Of a stretch of 26,839 nt of DNA, positions 1 through 7,615 are shown one piece after another; the first letter of the stretch is position 1, and each line of letters starts with the position of its first letter. The stretch spans positions 1 through 26,839 of the forward strand of contig CAZAKT010000020.1 of the NCBI GenBank assembly GCA_964486135.1, read 5' to 3'. A model generated the notes under the pieces. The model saw only the letters and a list, made by a program, of their open reading frames with translations. It ran no database searches and was not told where the DNA came from. This DNA comes from UBA4923 sp964486135 (GTDB taxonomy: Bacteria; Bacillota; Clostridia; Saccharofermentanales; DTU023). The position numbers were made by a program, and so were the translations under genes.

Positions 1-100
1 CCGGGATGGCTGACTCACTCATACCACGACCTCCCGGCCACAATTCTATCACAGGCACGGGTGACAGCCAGGCCATGACAGGCAGGACTTATCCGACTGA

Positions 101-1480
101 TCAACCGCCAGATCTTCGTGCAACTGGGAACCGATCACGGAGAACGATACCTGCCCGCTTATAAACATCCTGAGCGTGCTTCTGAGCCTCTTTTAAGATC
201 ATTTCTTCATCAAGGGTGAGAACAGTCCGGTCCTTCATCAGCCATTTTCCATCGCACATGGTATGGGTGATGTTATGGGAATGCATGGCCGTTACGAGAG
301 CGGCGATTTTGTCATTGATTGGCATCATGGAAGGATCGTTCGGGTTGATAATGATGAGATCGGCCTTCTTGCCAACCTCTAAACTACCGTAGAGTTTCTC
401 ATCCAGGAGTGCCCGGGCACCCTCCGATGTGGCCATTCGCAGGATCTCCTCCGCCTTGACTACAGTCGGGTCAAGCCGCCAGCCCTTGTGGATAATTGAA
501 GTCAGCCACATTTCATCAACCATATCCATACGGTTGGATGACGAGGCGCCATCAGTCCCGATTGTAACGCAAACCCCCTTTTCAAGCATCTGTGGTATCT
601 TGGCAAAACCCAGAACCCGCATTGCCGAGGCGGGGTTATGTGAAACCTTTACGTCTCTTTTTAGGAAGAGATCAACCTCATCATTATCAAGCCAGACCGA
701 GTGTACAGCAAGCAAGTTATGATCCAGAACCCCTAATTGTTCGAGGTAGGTGACAGTCTTGACCCCATATTTCTCAACAGAGTATTCGACCTCGTTCTTT
801 GCTTCCGCCACGTGCATGTGTATGCCCGTGCCAAGCTCGTCGGCCATTCTCTTTGTTTCAAGCAATAGCTCCCTGCTGTTGTTGAATAAGGTACGGAGGC
901 CGAACCAGACCTTTATCCTCCCATCAGCGGTATCGTTGTAGGCGTGGAAATTCTCAAGTTGTGTTTCAATTTCCTGGACCCCTGTACGTTGCCAGGAGGA
1001 TGGAAGGCCTTCACCCGAATCAGTTACTGATTTTGCCAGCTTAGCCCGCAATCCAGCTTCCTTAACCCCCTCAGCCATAGCGCCGACGAATTGCCCCCCT
1101 GCCTCGGCAAATGAAGTGACCCCGGATTTAATGAGTTCCAGGCAACATAGGAGGGTGGAGATATAGGAATCATCGTAGGTAAGATTGCTTTCGAAGGGGA
1201 ACATGCGTTCATGGAGCCAGGTCATAAAGCTTACATCATCACCGACTCCACGACTGATTTGTTGCGATGTGTGGACATGGGTGTTCACAAAACCAGGCAA
1301 AATATATTTCCCTTTGAGATCCAATATCTCATCATAGTAATTATCCGGCTCGGGATCGAAAAAACCCACCTTACTGATTATGTCACCTTCAATTGAGAGG
1401 TGCCCATCTTGGTAGAAAGTACCTTTCTCAGACATAGTCAGCACCATTGCGTTTTTCAACAAAATCCTTTTAAGCTTCAT
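101..1480 (-). CDS. TRZ/ATZ-family metal-dependent amidohydrolase (candidate nucleoside or purine deaminase)
   Basis: A 459-residue cytoplasmic Zn-dependent hydrolase of the amidohydrolase superfamily, in the branch that includes MTA/SAH deaminase, guanine deaminase and the s-triazine hydrolases. Metal-site motifs are intact: NTHVH (His68, His70), HVAE (His223, Glu226), the VHSVWL His at 260, SHNP (His281) and GTDGA (Asp310). A longer reading frame runs upstream to 1606, but the ATG at 1480 is preferred because AAAGGGGC lies just upstream and family homology begins there. The gene is divergent from the MerR regulator and has a MerR-type promoter. Its neighbours, an adenine-deaminase-like gene and a nucleoside-type importer, suggest deamination of a purine base or nucleoside. 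That substrate is inference; the family is clear. Confidence 0.85.
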   Translation of the reverse strand: MKLKRILLKNAMVLTMSEKGTFYQDGHLSIEGDIISKVGFFDPEPDNYYDEILDLKGKYILPGFVNTHVHTSQQISRGVGDDVSFMTWLHERMFPFESNLTYDDSYISTLLCCLELIKSGVTSFAEAGGQFVGAMAEGVKEAGLRAKLAKSVTDSGEGLPSSWQRTGVQEIETQLENFHAYNDTADGRIKVWFGLRTLFNNSRELLLETKRMADELGTGIHMHVAEAKNEVEYSVEKYGVKTVTYLEQLGVLDHNLLAVHSVWLDNDEVDLFLKRDVKVSHNPASAMRVLGFAKIPQMLEKGVCVTIGTDGASSSNRMDMVDEMWLTSIIHKGWRLDPTVVKAEEILRMATSEGARALLDEKLYGSLEVGKKADLIIINPNDPSMMPINDKIAALVTAMHSHNITHTMCDGKWLMKDRTVLTLDEEMILKEAQKHAQDVYKRAGIVLRDRFPVARRSGG

Positions 1481-1485
1481 CAAAG

Positions 1486-1515
1486 TTGCCCCTTTACTCA
1501 ATACTTGTTTATAAT
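1486..1515 (+). promoter_or_regulatory. Putative sigma-A promoter of the merR-family gene
   Basis: TTGCCC (1486-1491) and a perfect TATAAT (1510-1515) are separated by 18 bp. Transcription would begin near 1522, so the 13-bp dyad at 1529-1541 would lie just downstream of the start. Binding there could let the regulator repress its own gene. The -35 box is weak, so confidence is moderate. Confidence 0.45.
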
Positions 1516-1517
1516 CT

Positions 1518-1548
1518 ATGATAATATCTACAACCATTATAGGAACAA
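1518..1548 (-). promoter_or_regulatory. MerR-type promoter and operator of the amidohydrolase gene
   Basis: Read on the minus strand, the -35 box is TTGTTC (1548-1543) and the -10 box is TATCAT (1523-1518). The spacer is 19 bp, the long spacing typical of MerR-activated promoters. It contains the dyad TATAATGGTTGTA (1541-1529), which starts at spacer position 2 and ends 5 nt before the -10 box. The promoter upstream of the adenine-deaminase-like gene has the same layout. The adjacent divergent MerR gene is the natural candidate regulator. Confidence 0.7.
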
Positions 1549-1569
1549 GGGTGTATGAGGTGATCTTGA

Positions 1570-2328
1570 ATGAAAGAATATTTATCCATTGGCGAACTCG
1601 CTTCAATTTTTAAGATAACGGTTCAGTTACTTCGGCATTACGATGAAAAGGGTTTGCTGATCCCGGAGATCAGGGACCCTGTCACCGGCCACCGCAAATA
1701 CCGGTTTGACCAAATGTATAAGCTGGCTACCATTCGCTATCTCCGAAAGCTGGGTTACCCACTCGATAGCATTGGAAAGTTCATGCTACTGGATGATTTT
1801 GATCAGGCGATCGCCGCCATGCGGGATCAGTCGGAGATCCTCAAGAAAAAATACAATGAATTGCTCCTGACGGATAATATCATCCAGAAGAAACTTGCCT
1901 TCATAGATAGTGAGCGGAAGAAAATTATCCCGGGGAAAATCGATCACAAGGAATACCCAGATCGGTATTATTCCTTGATAGGAGATGAAATGAAGCTGTT
2001 TACCAACGAGTTGTTCTACTTTTACCCGACAATAGGATTTTACAGCGGTGAGCATAAAAAATTTGGCGCCTATCTCCTTGATCATTCCGATATAATCAAT
2101 TTCATCGTTTCAAGACACGTCTTGGAGCGTTCTGTACTGCCGGCAGGAACATATGCGTCGACCTACCATTTCGGACCTTATCAGTCGATCCGGGAGACTA
2201 TAGAGAGGCTACTGTCCCATGAGGGCTATGAGAAAAATACAACAGCCATCACTTTCAACATCATCGATCAATTCATCGCGACCAATCCGGAGAAATATGT
2301 AACGGAAATCCAGGTGCAGACGGTATAA
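1570..2328 (+). CDS. MerR-family transcriptional regulator with GyrI-like effector domain
   Basis: A 252-residue regulator. Residues 1-70 form the MerR winged helix-turn-helix, with the hallmark stretches LSIGELASIF, LRHYDEKGLL and RYLRKLGYPL. A helical linker follows at about 75-120; it is the dimer coiled coil in this family. Residues from about 125 to 252 resemble the GyrI-like/BmrR ligand-binding fold, including LPAGTYASTYHFGPY and a C-terminal strand reading VTEIQVQTV. The ATG at 1570 has GAGGTGAT upstream. Dyads within 19-bp promoter spacers occur in front of both the divergent amidohydrolase and the downstream adenine-deaminase-like gene, so it probably activates both on binding a small molecule. 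The ligand is unknown; a purine or nucleoside is inferred from context. Confidence 0.88.
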   Translation: MKEYLSIGELASIFKITVQLLRHYDEKGLLIPEIRDPVTGHRKYRFDQMYKLATIRYLRKLGYPLDSIGKFMLLDDFDQAIAAMRDQSEILKKKYNELLLTDNIIQKKLAFIDSERKKIIPGKIDHKEYPDRYYSLIGDEMKLFTNELFYFYPTIGFYSGEHKKFGAYLLDHSDIINFIVSRHVLERSVLPAGTYASTYHFGPYQSIRETIERLLSHEGYEKNTTAITFNIIDQFIATNPEKYVTEIQVQTV

Positions 2329-2399
2329 ATAGTCTACTAGAGCAAATATATGCAGATCTTGATCTAATATATTCGTCTTTTGAGGGCGAAGAATCCTTA

Positions 2400-2430
2400 T
2401 TGCATCTACAACTATTGTATGAATTAATCT
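2400..2430 (+). promoter_or_regulatory. MerR-type promoter and operator upstream of the adenine-deaminase-like gene
   Basis: The -35 box TTGCAT (2400-2405) is followed by a 19-bp spacer and TAATCT (2425-2430). The spacer holds TACAACTATTGTA (2407-2419), a perfect TACAA-CTA-TTGTA inverted repeat. It starts at spacer position 2 and ends 5 nt before the -10 box, exactly as in the divergent amidohydrolase promoter. The 16-nt stretch 2404-2419 matches 1526-1541 at 14 positions. The predicted leader is about 115 nt and holds only a short possible stem (CGTGG with CCACG near 2470-2495). I saw no recognisable purine riboswitch. Confidence 0.62.
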
Positions 2431-2553
2431 CTCAATAGACCATATTCGTTTTTAACGGTCCCTCCTTTGGCGTGGCGAGGTAAGCGGTCCACGTGAGTCG
2501 GATGGCCCTTGGGATCAGAAGAAATGCGGGAAGCAGGGAAAGGAGACTAAATA

Positions 2554-4317
2554 GTGGATATCAGCGTGATGCGGACTGCCGGTGGTACTGAACCTGCTGA
2601 CCTTGCGATCATCAACGGAAGGGTCGTCAACGTCTACACAGGTGAAATGTCGGAGGGCGGGATCGCTACCCGGGGCGACAGGATTGCCGCAGTTGGGGAT
2701 GTCGCCTATACCATCGGTGACGACACGGAGATTATTGACGCGGGGGGGAAATATCTTGTTCCCGGCTTCATTGACGGGCATATCCATCCTGAGAGCAGCA
2801 ATCTTGCCATGCGTCCATTTGCCCAGATACTGCTCCAGCACGGTACCACTGTTGTGATGACAGACCTTCACGAGGTAGGAGTTGTCGGGGGATTGGAGGC
2901 AATTGAGGCTGTCCTGGATGAGGTCGCGGACACCGATCTAAAAATTTATTTCGTCGTTCCCTCCCACGTGCCTTTTTCACCTGATCTCGAGACGAGTGGG
3001 GGTTTGTTTGATCCGGAGATCATTCGCAAGGCACTTGCCCGGCCGGACGCGATTGGACTTTCGGAGTGTGTCTGCACCTACATCCTCTCCGAGTACGATG
3101 AATTGCTTGAATCAATGCAGGATACCTTGGATCGCCGTTTGACATTACATGGCCACCTGCCAGGAATGACAGGCCCAGATCTTAACAAATGTTTGGCTGC
3201 GGGGCTGTCCACCGACCACGAATCGTTTTCGGGTAATGATGCTCTGGAGCGCCTGAGAGCAGGTTGCCATGTGCAACTGAGAGAAGGCTCAATCGCAAGT
3301 AATTTGGAAGAATGCCTAAGACCCATTATTGAAAAAGGCCTGGATCTTTCCCGTGTCAGCGTAATTACGGATGATCTGGATACAATCGATGCAGTTGAGC
3401 GTGGACATTTGGATGCGGACGTTAGCTTGCTTCTTTCATTAGGGGTAGGATTTGTTGATGCCATCCGTATGGTTACCTTGAATCCTGCCAGAGCTTTCAA
3501 GCTGGACCAGGAAATCGGTGGTTTGGCGCCCGGTCGCAGGGCTGATATCAATATCGTTTCAGGGCCTGAGGATTTCCGCGTCGAGAAGGTAATCGCTGCG
3601 GGCAGGCTGGTGGCCGAAGATGGAATCTTCCTGAAGCCCTACCCCGTGGTGGCGCACAAGGATATTCTGACCGACACAATGAAGCCTAGGAATCCGGTAA
3701 CAGCAGACTCTTTGCGGATCACGGTGGATGAAAGCGCGAAATTCGCGCAGGTGCACGTCATTCAAACCTTGGATTGGATTCCAGTCAGTGAGGAGAGAAC
3801 GGCTGTCCTGCGTGTTGAAGACGGGGTGATACAACCTGATCTTGAACAGGATGTCCTCTACGTTGCCCAGGTTGAAAGATACGGGAAAAATGGGAATATT
3901 GGCAAAGCCTTCATGGGAGGATTCCATATGAAGCGAGGCGCTATCGCCTCGAGTGTTGGACATGACAACCACAATATCATAGTCCTGGGTACGAATCACC
4001 CTGATATGGTGGTTGCGGTCAATAGGGTTATTGAGCTTGGAGGGGGGCAGGTCGCGGTTGATGGAGGGATCGTCCTGGATGAACTGGCTTATCCGATTCT
4101 GGGTTTGCTTTCCGACCTGCCCGCCGAAGAGCTGGCCGAGCGAAAGAGAAGATTGAACGGGACGATTGCCAAGCTGGGCTCTACAATTCCCCTCACTTTC
4201 ATGTTTCTGTCATTCATGAGCCTGGCAGCAGGTGGTGGCTACGCGATTACGGATCACGGCCTGATTGATTCGGCCAACCAGAAGATAGTTGATCCTGTCA
4301 TCAGCATTGAGTATTGA
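2554..4317 (+). CDS. Adenine-deaminase-family (Ade) amidohydrolase, divergent active site
   Basis: A 587-residue protein covering the full length of adenine deaminases, which are about 570-600 residues and convert adenine to hypoxanthine. The GTG start has AGGAG 8 nt upstream. Metal-site features are visible: GHIHPESS (His76, His78), Glu171, LHGHLPG (His199, His201), STDHES (His222) and ITDD (Asp273/274). The C-terminal domain keeps GKNGNIGKAF and KRGAIASSVGHDNHNI. As I recall the family, classical Ade has a basic-His pair after the TDD motif (TDDRH or TDDKH); here it reads TDDLDT. The usual GEMMN-like segment is replaced by GLSECVC. The enzyme may therefore act on another aminopurine or a related lactam. 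Its MerR-type promoter links it to the divergent amidohydrolase. Confidence 0.82.
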   Translation: MDISVMRTAGGTEPADLAIINGRVVNVYTGEMSEGGIATRGDRIAAVGDVAYTIGDDTEIIDAGGKYLVPGFIDGHIHPESSNLAMRPFAQILLQHGTTVVMTDLHEVGVVGGLEAIEAVLDEVADTDLKIYFVVPSHVPFSPDLETSGGLFDPEIIRKALARPDAIGLSECVCTYILSEYDELLESMQDTLDRRLTLHGHLPGMTGPDLNKCLAAGLSTDHESFSGNDALERLRAGCHVQLREGSIASNLEECLRPIIEKGLDLSRVSVITDDLDTIDAVERGHLDADVSLLLSLGVGFVDAIRMVTLNPARAFKLDQEIGGLAPGRRADINIVSGPEDFRVEKVIAAGRLVAEDGIFLKPYPVVAHKDILTDTMKPRNPVTADSLRITVDESAKFAQVHVIQTLDWIPVSEERTAVLRVEDGVIQPDLEQDVLYVAQVERYGKNGNIGKAFMGGFHMKRGAIASSVGHDNHNIIVLGTNHPDMVVAVNRVIELGGGQVAVDGGIVLDELAYPILGLLSDLPAEELAERKRRLNGTIAKLGSTIPLTFMFLSFMSLAAGGGYAITDHGLIDSANQKIVDPVISIEY

Positions 4318-4368
4318 TTGGGAAGGGCTTGGGGCCCGATCACCTTATTGGGTGAAATTGAAGTAATA

Positions 4369-4392
4369 AGAGAGCTTCTACACGGGCTCTCT
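4369..4392 (+). other. Intergenic RNA hairpin upstream of the lipoprotein gene
   Basis: AGAGAGC (4369-4375) pairs with GCTCTCT (4386-4392) around a 10-nt loop. A smaller stem, TCACC with GGTGA, lies at 4340-4355. No T-tract follows, so this does not look like an intrinsic terminator. It may be a processing or mRNA-stability element in front of the highly needed binding protein. Confidence 0.4.
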
Positions 4393-4424
4393 GATAACTC
4401 TAAAGGTTAGAGGAGGAGAAAGAA

Positions 4425-5429
4425 ATGACGGTTAAAACGAAAAAGCTTTTGTGTCTCCTGGTAGCAGTCGTCCTGCTACTGGGTGTCGCGGCTTGTAAGG
4501 GGGGCTCGTCGGAGCCAGAAAAGAAAGAAAAGGTTGCCTTCCTGATCCCCGGCCCCATCAGCGATATGAGCTGGTGTTACGCGGCGTATGTGGGGTCGGA
4601 AATGATCAAGGAAGACGGATACGAGGTTTCCTACCAGGAGAATACAGCGGACGATGAACTTGTTTCCAGCCTTCGTACCTACGCCTCCGAGGGTTATACC
4701 TGCATATTCATTGCCACAAACGCCAACAAAGAGGATCTTGTAGCGGCTGCCGCCGATTACCCGGATGTTCAGGTGTTTATTGTGATGGGAGATACGGTGA
4801 CCGAAAATGTCAATACCATCTTCTTTGCCGACGAAGATCAAGGATTTATGATGGGAGCGGTTGCGGGTGCTTTAACGAAGACAAATAAGATTGCATACAT
4901 TGCAGGTATTGACTTTATTCCCTTTAATAACGCCGGTATGGGTTTCGAACAAGGCGCGAAGCTGGTAAATCCAGATGTCGATGTCAAGAAAGTGATCATC
5001 GGAACGACGACGGATATCGGGATCGCGAAGGAAACGGCTAAATCGCTTTACGAAACAGGTATCGACGTCATTGGGCCCAACGCCAACCAAGCCAGTCTTG
5101 GTGTCGTAGAGGCCGCAGGTGAGATAGGGGATGTCGTCTGTGTTGGTAGTGGAGAAGGGATGGCGGAATTGGCTCCGGCAGTGGTTCCCTGCTCCGTCAA
5201 TATGAACACGGCTGTTGGCTATTATGCCGCTTTCCAGAAGTATCTCAAGGGTGAACTCGCCGGGTCCATCGAAGAGGTGACAACCTACGGCGTCGCGGAT
5301 GGCCTGGTCACCATGCCCGAATGGTTTGCCGAGTTTGAAGGTGAAGTGAGCGAAGATGCGAAAGAAAAAGTGAAACAGGCCTTTGATGACCTCAAGTCCG
5401 GGGCTGTAGTGATCAACCTGGTTGGATAA
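4425..5429 (+). CDS. BMP-family (PnrA/Med-like) substrate-binding lipoprotein of an ABC importer
   Basis: A 334-residue secreted lipoprotein. The signal peptide has Lys residues, a hydrophobic core and lipobox VAAC with Cys24 as the lipidated residue. The mature part reads as a BMP/PnrA-like periplasmic-binding fold, with AFLIPGPISDMSW near the start, FIATNANKEDL, FADEDQGFMMGAVAGAL and DVIGPNANQASLGV. Known members bind purine nucleosides (PnrA, NupN), and some bind other ligands. The ATG is preceded by AGAGGAGGAGA. Two permeases and a double ATPase follow, making a complete importer. Hairpins flank the gene, which may raise its level relative to the membrane components. Nucleoside specificity is inferred from the family and the adjoining amidohydrolases. 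Confidence 0.88.
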   Translation: MTVKTKKLLCLLVAVVLLLGVAACKGGSSEPEKKEKVAFLIPGPISDMSWCYAAYVGSEMIKEDGYEVSYQENTADDELVSSLRTYASEGYTCIFIATNANKEDLVAAAADYPDVQVFIVMGDTVTENVNTIFFADEDQGFMMGAVAGALTKTNKIAYIAGIDFIPFNNAGMGFEQGAKLVNPDVDVKKVIIGTTTDIGIAKETAKSLYETGIDVIGPNANQASLGVVEAAGEIGDVVCVGSGEGMAELAPAVVPCSVNMNTAVGYYAAFQKYLKGELAGSIEEVTTYGVADGLVTMPEWFAEFEGEVSEDAKEKVKQAFDDLKSGAVVINLVG

Positions 5430-5452
5430 ACCCACAATCTTAGACCGCATGT

Positions 5453-5483
5453 CCGTGGTGTTTAGTTGGCGCTTTCATCACGG
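5453..5483 (+). other. Intergenic hairpin downstream of the binding-protein gene
   Basis: CCGTGGTG (5453-5460) pairs with CATCACGG (5476-5483): 8 bp with one G-U pair and a 15-nt loop. No T-run follows. A stem after the binding-protein gene is common in ABC operons and favours a more stable upstream transcript; that role here is inference. Confidence 0.4.
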
Positions 5484-5498
5484 ATAGGGCGGGCCTGC

Positions 5499-5528
5499 TT
5501 GATGTCCCCATTACTTGGGCGGTATAGT
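5499..5528 (+). promoter_or_regulatory. Possible internal promoter for the permease genes
   Basis: TTGATG (5499-5504) and TATAGT (5523-5528) are spaced by 18 bp, about 30 nt ahead of the first permease. It could supply separate low-level expression of the membrane components. The boxes alone support it. Confidence 0.3.
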
Positions 5529-5560
5529 TCGGTGTGTAGCGATTTGGAGGGGTGAGTAGC

Positions 5561-6697
5561 GTGCTGAGGATATCTTCCAATAAAAGAAGGGCGATTGAAG
5601 CGCTCAGACATGCTATTTTCCCCTTGATAGCCATATTTTTGGCCCTGTTCATTTCCTTGTTGATCATTGCCGCCATGGGCTTTGATGCCTTGTACGCACT
5701 GGAATGTCTTCTTGTGGGGGCACTTGGAAATCGTAATGCCCTTGGTGAGACCATGGTGCGGGCCATTCCACTCGTATTCATGTCACTGAGCTTCGTTTTC
5801 GCCATGCGAAGTGGCATGTTCAACCTGGGCTCAATGGGCCAATTCTATATAGGTGCTTTGGCAGGTGGTTACATTGGCTATAGCATAAGTAATCTCTCTC
5901 CTCTCTTACACATACCTCTTATGCTGGTATGTGGTTTCGTGGGAGGTTCGTTATTCAGCCTGATTCCCGCGATACTCAAGATAAAGTTCCACGCAAACGA
6001 ACTCATTACAACCATCATGTTAAACAGTGTCGCGGCTCAAATTCTGAATATGCTCGTTTCGGGTCCCATGCGTGATCCGACATCAATGGATAGTGCATCG
6101 AATTCACCGCTCATGCAGGCTTCCGTCAAGCTTCCCATTATCCTGCCGGGCACACGGTTACATGCGGGATTGGTTTTGGCAGCCATAGCAGTTATCTTTT
6201 ATTGGTTTTATTACACGAAGACAACACGTGGCTATGAGATGAGGGTAGCTGGCTTAAATAGTGAAGCAGCGAGATATGCCGGAATCCCCGCGGTTGGCAA
6301 TCAATTGATCGCTATGGCGATCGGTGGGGGTTTGGCAGGGATAGGGGGTTGCGTCGAATTGATGTCGGTACAATCACGTATCACCCTGGGTTTTTCCAGT
6401 AATTTGGGCTTTGAGGGGATTGCGGTCGCATTGCTGGGTGATTCGTCCCCAATCGGCATTCCCTTATCCGCAATCCTCTACGGGATGCTAAACAGTGGGG
6501 TCAACAGGATGCAGATGCTGGCCAAGGTACCGGATGCCATGCTCGAAATAACACAGGCCATGATAATTCTCTTCCTGGCCGGACGTGCCTATTTTATCGT
6601 TTCCTCATCCAAAGGCAGGAAAAAAGGAATCCCCGGACTTTCCAGACTGATGGGCAAAGGGGGGAAGGAGGTTACAGCTGATGGCCTGGGTGAGTAG
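5561..6697 (+). CDS. ABC transporter permease (BMP-type nucleoside importer, NupP/YufP-like)
   Basis: A 378-residue integral membrane protein with about eight to ten hydrophobic segments, of the BPD_transp_2 permease class used by nucleoside, ribose and branched-chain amino acid importers. Family-like stretches are FAMRSGMFNLGSMGQFYIGAL, RGYEMRVAGLNSEAARYAGI and GFEGIAVALLGDSSPIGIPL. The in-frame GTG at 5552 touches GGAGG (5546-5550), leaving no spacer. The GTG at 5561, 10 nt after it, is therefore the better start. The C-terminus is basic and cytoplasmic, and the gene overlaps the next permease by 17 nt, which implies coupled translation of the heterodimeric channel. Confidence 0.88.
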   Translation: MLRISSNKRRAIEALRHAIFPLIAIFLALFISLLIIAAMGFDALYALECLLVGALGNRNALGETMVRAIPLVFMSLSFVFAMRSGMFNLGSMGQFYIGALAGGYIGYSISNLSPLLHIPLMLVCGFVGGSLFSLIPAILKIKFHANELITTIMLNSVAAQILNMLVSGPMRDPTSMDSASNSPLMQASVKLPIILPGTRLHAGLVLAAIAVIFYWFYYTKTTRGYEMRVAGLNSEAARYAGIPAVGNQLIAMAIGGGLAGIGGCVELMSVQSRITLGFSSNLGFEGIAVALLGDSSPIGIPLSAILYGMLNSGVNRMQMLAKVPDAMLEITQAMIILFLAGRAYFIVSSSKGRKKGIPGLSRLMGKGGKEVTADGLGE

Positions 6698-7598
6698 TTT
6701 TTTAGCGACGACCGTTGTCATGGCTACGCCCATGTTGGTTGCTGCCGTGGGTACCCTTTTTGTTGAGCGATCAGGCATCATCAATATCGGTAACGAGGGT
6801 TTGATGTTGACGGGAGCCTTTATGGGTGTGCTGGGCTCCTGGCTCACGGGATCCGCCTTGGTCGGGGCCGTATTCGCCATGTTGGGATCCGCCGTACTTG
6901 GTTTGATCTTCGCTTTCTTCAGCATTAGCCTGTATGCCAATCAGGTGGTGTCCGGGCTGGCAGTCAACGCTATGGCCAGTGGCCTTACTATCCTCCTGAA
7001 ACGTATGGTATTCGGTGTTGGGGGAGCTATCCCCCAGATAGCCGTGTACAGAAAAATCGAGATTCCCCTCCTGAGTAAAATTCCCATAATCGGGCCAACC
7101 CTCTTCAATCAAACCCTGATTGCCTACCTGGCGATTCTCCTGATCCCTGTCCTTACTCTGGTATTGAAATATACCAGGATCGGTCTGGAACTACGTTCTG
7201 TGGGCGAAAATCCCAAGGCCTGCGATACCTTGGGTATCAAGGTCGTCCGGGTTCGTTATCTCGCCTTATTATTCGGAAGTATGATGGCTGGTTTGGGCGG
7301 TTCCTTCATATCGATGGGACATCACAGCTTCTTTACGGAAGGTATGGTTGCAGGGCGCGGGTATATGACACTTGCTGCCGTTGTTTTTGGAAACTTCACA
7401 CCGGCAGGCGTTCTTATGGCCTGCCTCTTGTTTGGCGCTGTGGATGCCTTGCAGTATCGCATACAGGCCTCATCTCTGGGGGTTCCCTATCAGCTGATGG
7501 TCATGCTGCCCTACCTTGCGACGGTCCTCGCGCTTTGCCTCTACCGTCGCGTATCGAATGCTCCCGCGAATAGCGGTGTTCCCTTTATAAGGCAATAG
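6681..7598 (+). CDS. ABC transporter permease (BMP-type nucleoside importer, NupQ/YufQ-like)
   Basis: The second, shorter permease at 305 residues, with about eight hydrophobic segments. Characteristic stretches are LFVERSGIINIGNEGLMLTG, GLELRSVGENPKACDTLGI (the cytoplasmic coupling loop in this family) and GRGYMTLAAVVFGNFTPAG. The ATG at 6681 has GGAGG at 6667-6671 and lies within the end of the first permease gene. It should form the transmembrane heterodimer with that permease and couple to the ATPase encoded 17 nt downstream. Confidence 0.9.
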   Translation: MAWVSSFLATTVVMATPMLVAAVGTLFVERSGIINIGNEGLMLTGAFMGVLGSWLTGSALVGAVFAMLGSAVLGLIFAFFSISLYANQVVSGLAVNAMASGLTILLKRMVFGVGGAIPQIAVYRKIEIPLLSKIPIIGPTLFNQTLIAYLAILLIPVLTLVLKYTRIGLELRSVGENPKACDTLGIKVVRVRYLALLFGSMMAGLGGSFISMGHHSFFTEGMVAGRGYMTLAAVVFGNFTPAGVLMACLLFGAVDALQYRIQASSLGVPYQLMVMLPYLATVLALCLYRRVSNAPANSGVPFIRQ

Positions 7599-7615
7599 AG
7601 ATCCTGGCAGGGATA

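Noticed and set aside
1..37. Inverted repeat CCGGGA...TCCCGG at the window start
   Set aside because: Only 6 bp with a 25-nt loop and no T-tract on either strand. It may be part of something outside the window; the first 100 nt hold no gene I can support.
2329..2553. Purine riboswitch or other metabolite riboswitch upstream of the adenine-deaminase-like gene
   Set aside because: I looked for the three-way-junction pattern with its two loop-loop GG/CC elements and found none. Only a short CGTGG/CCACG stem is visible, and the promoter explains regulation better.
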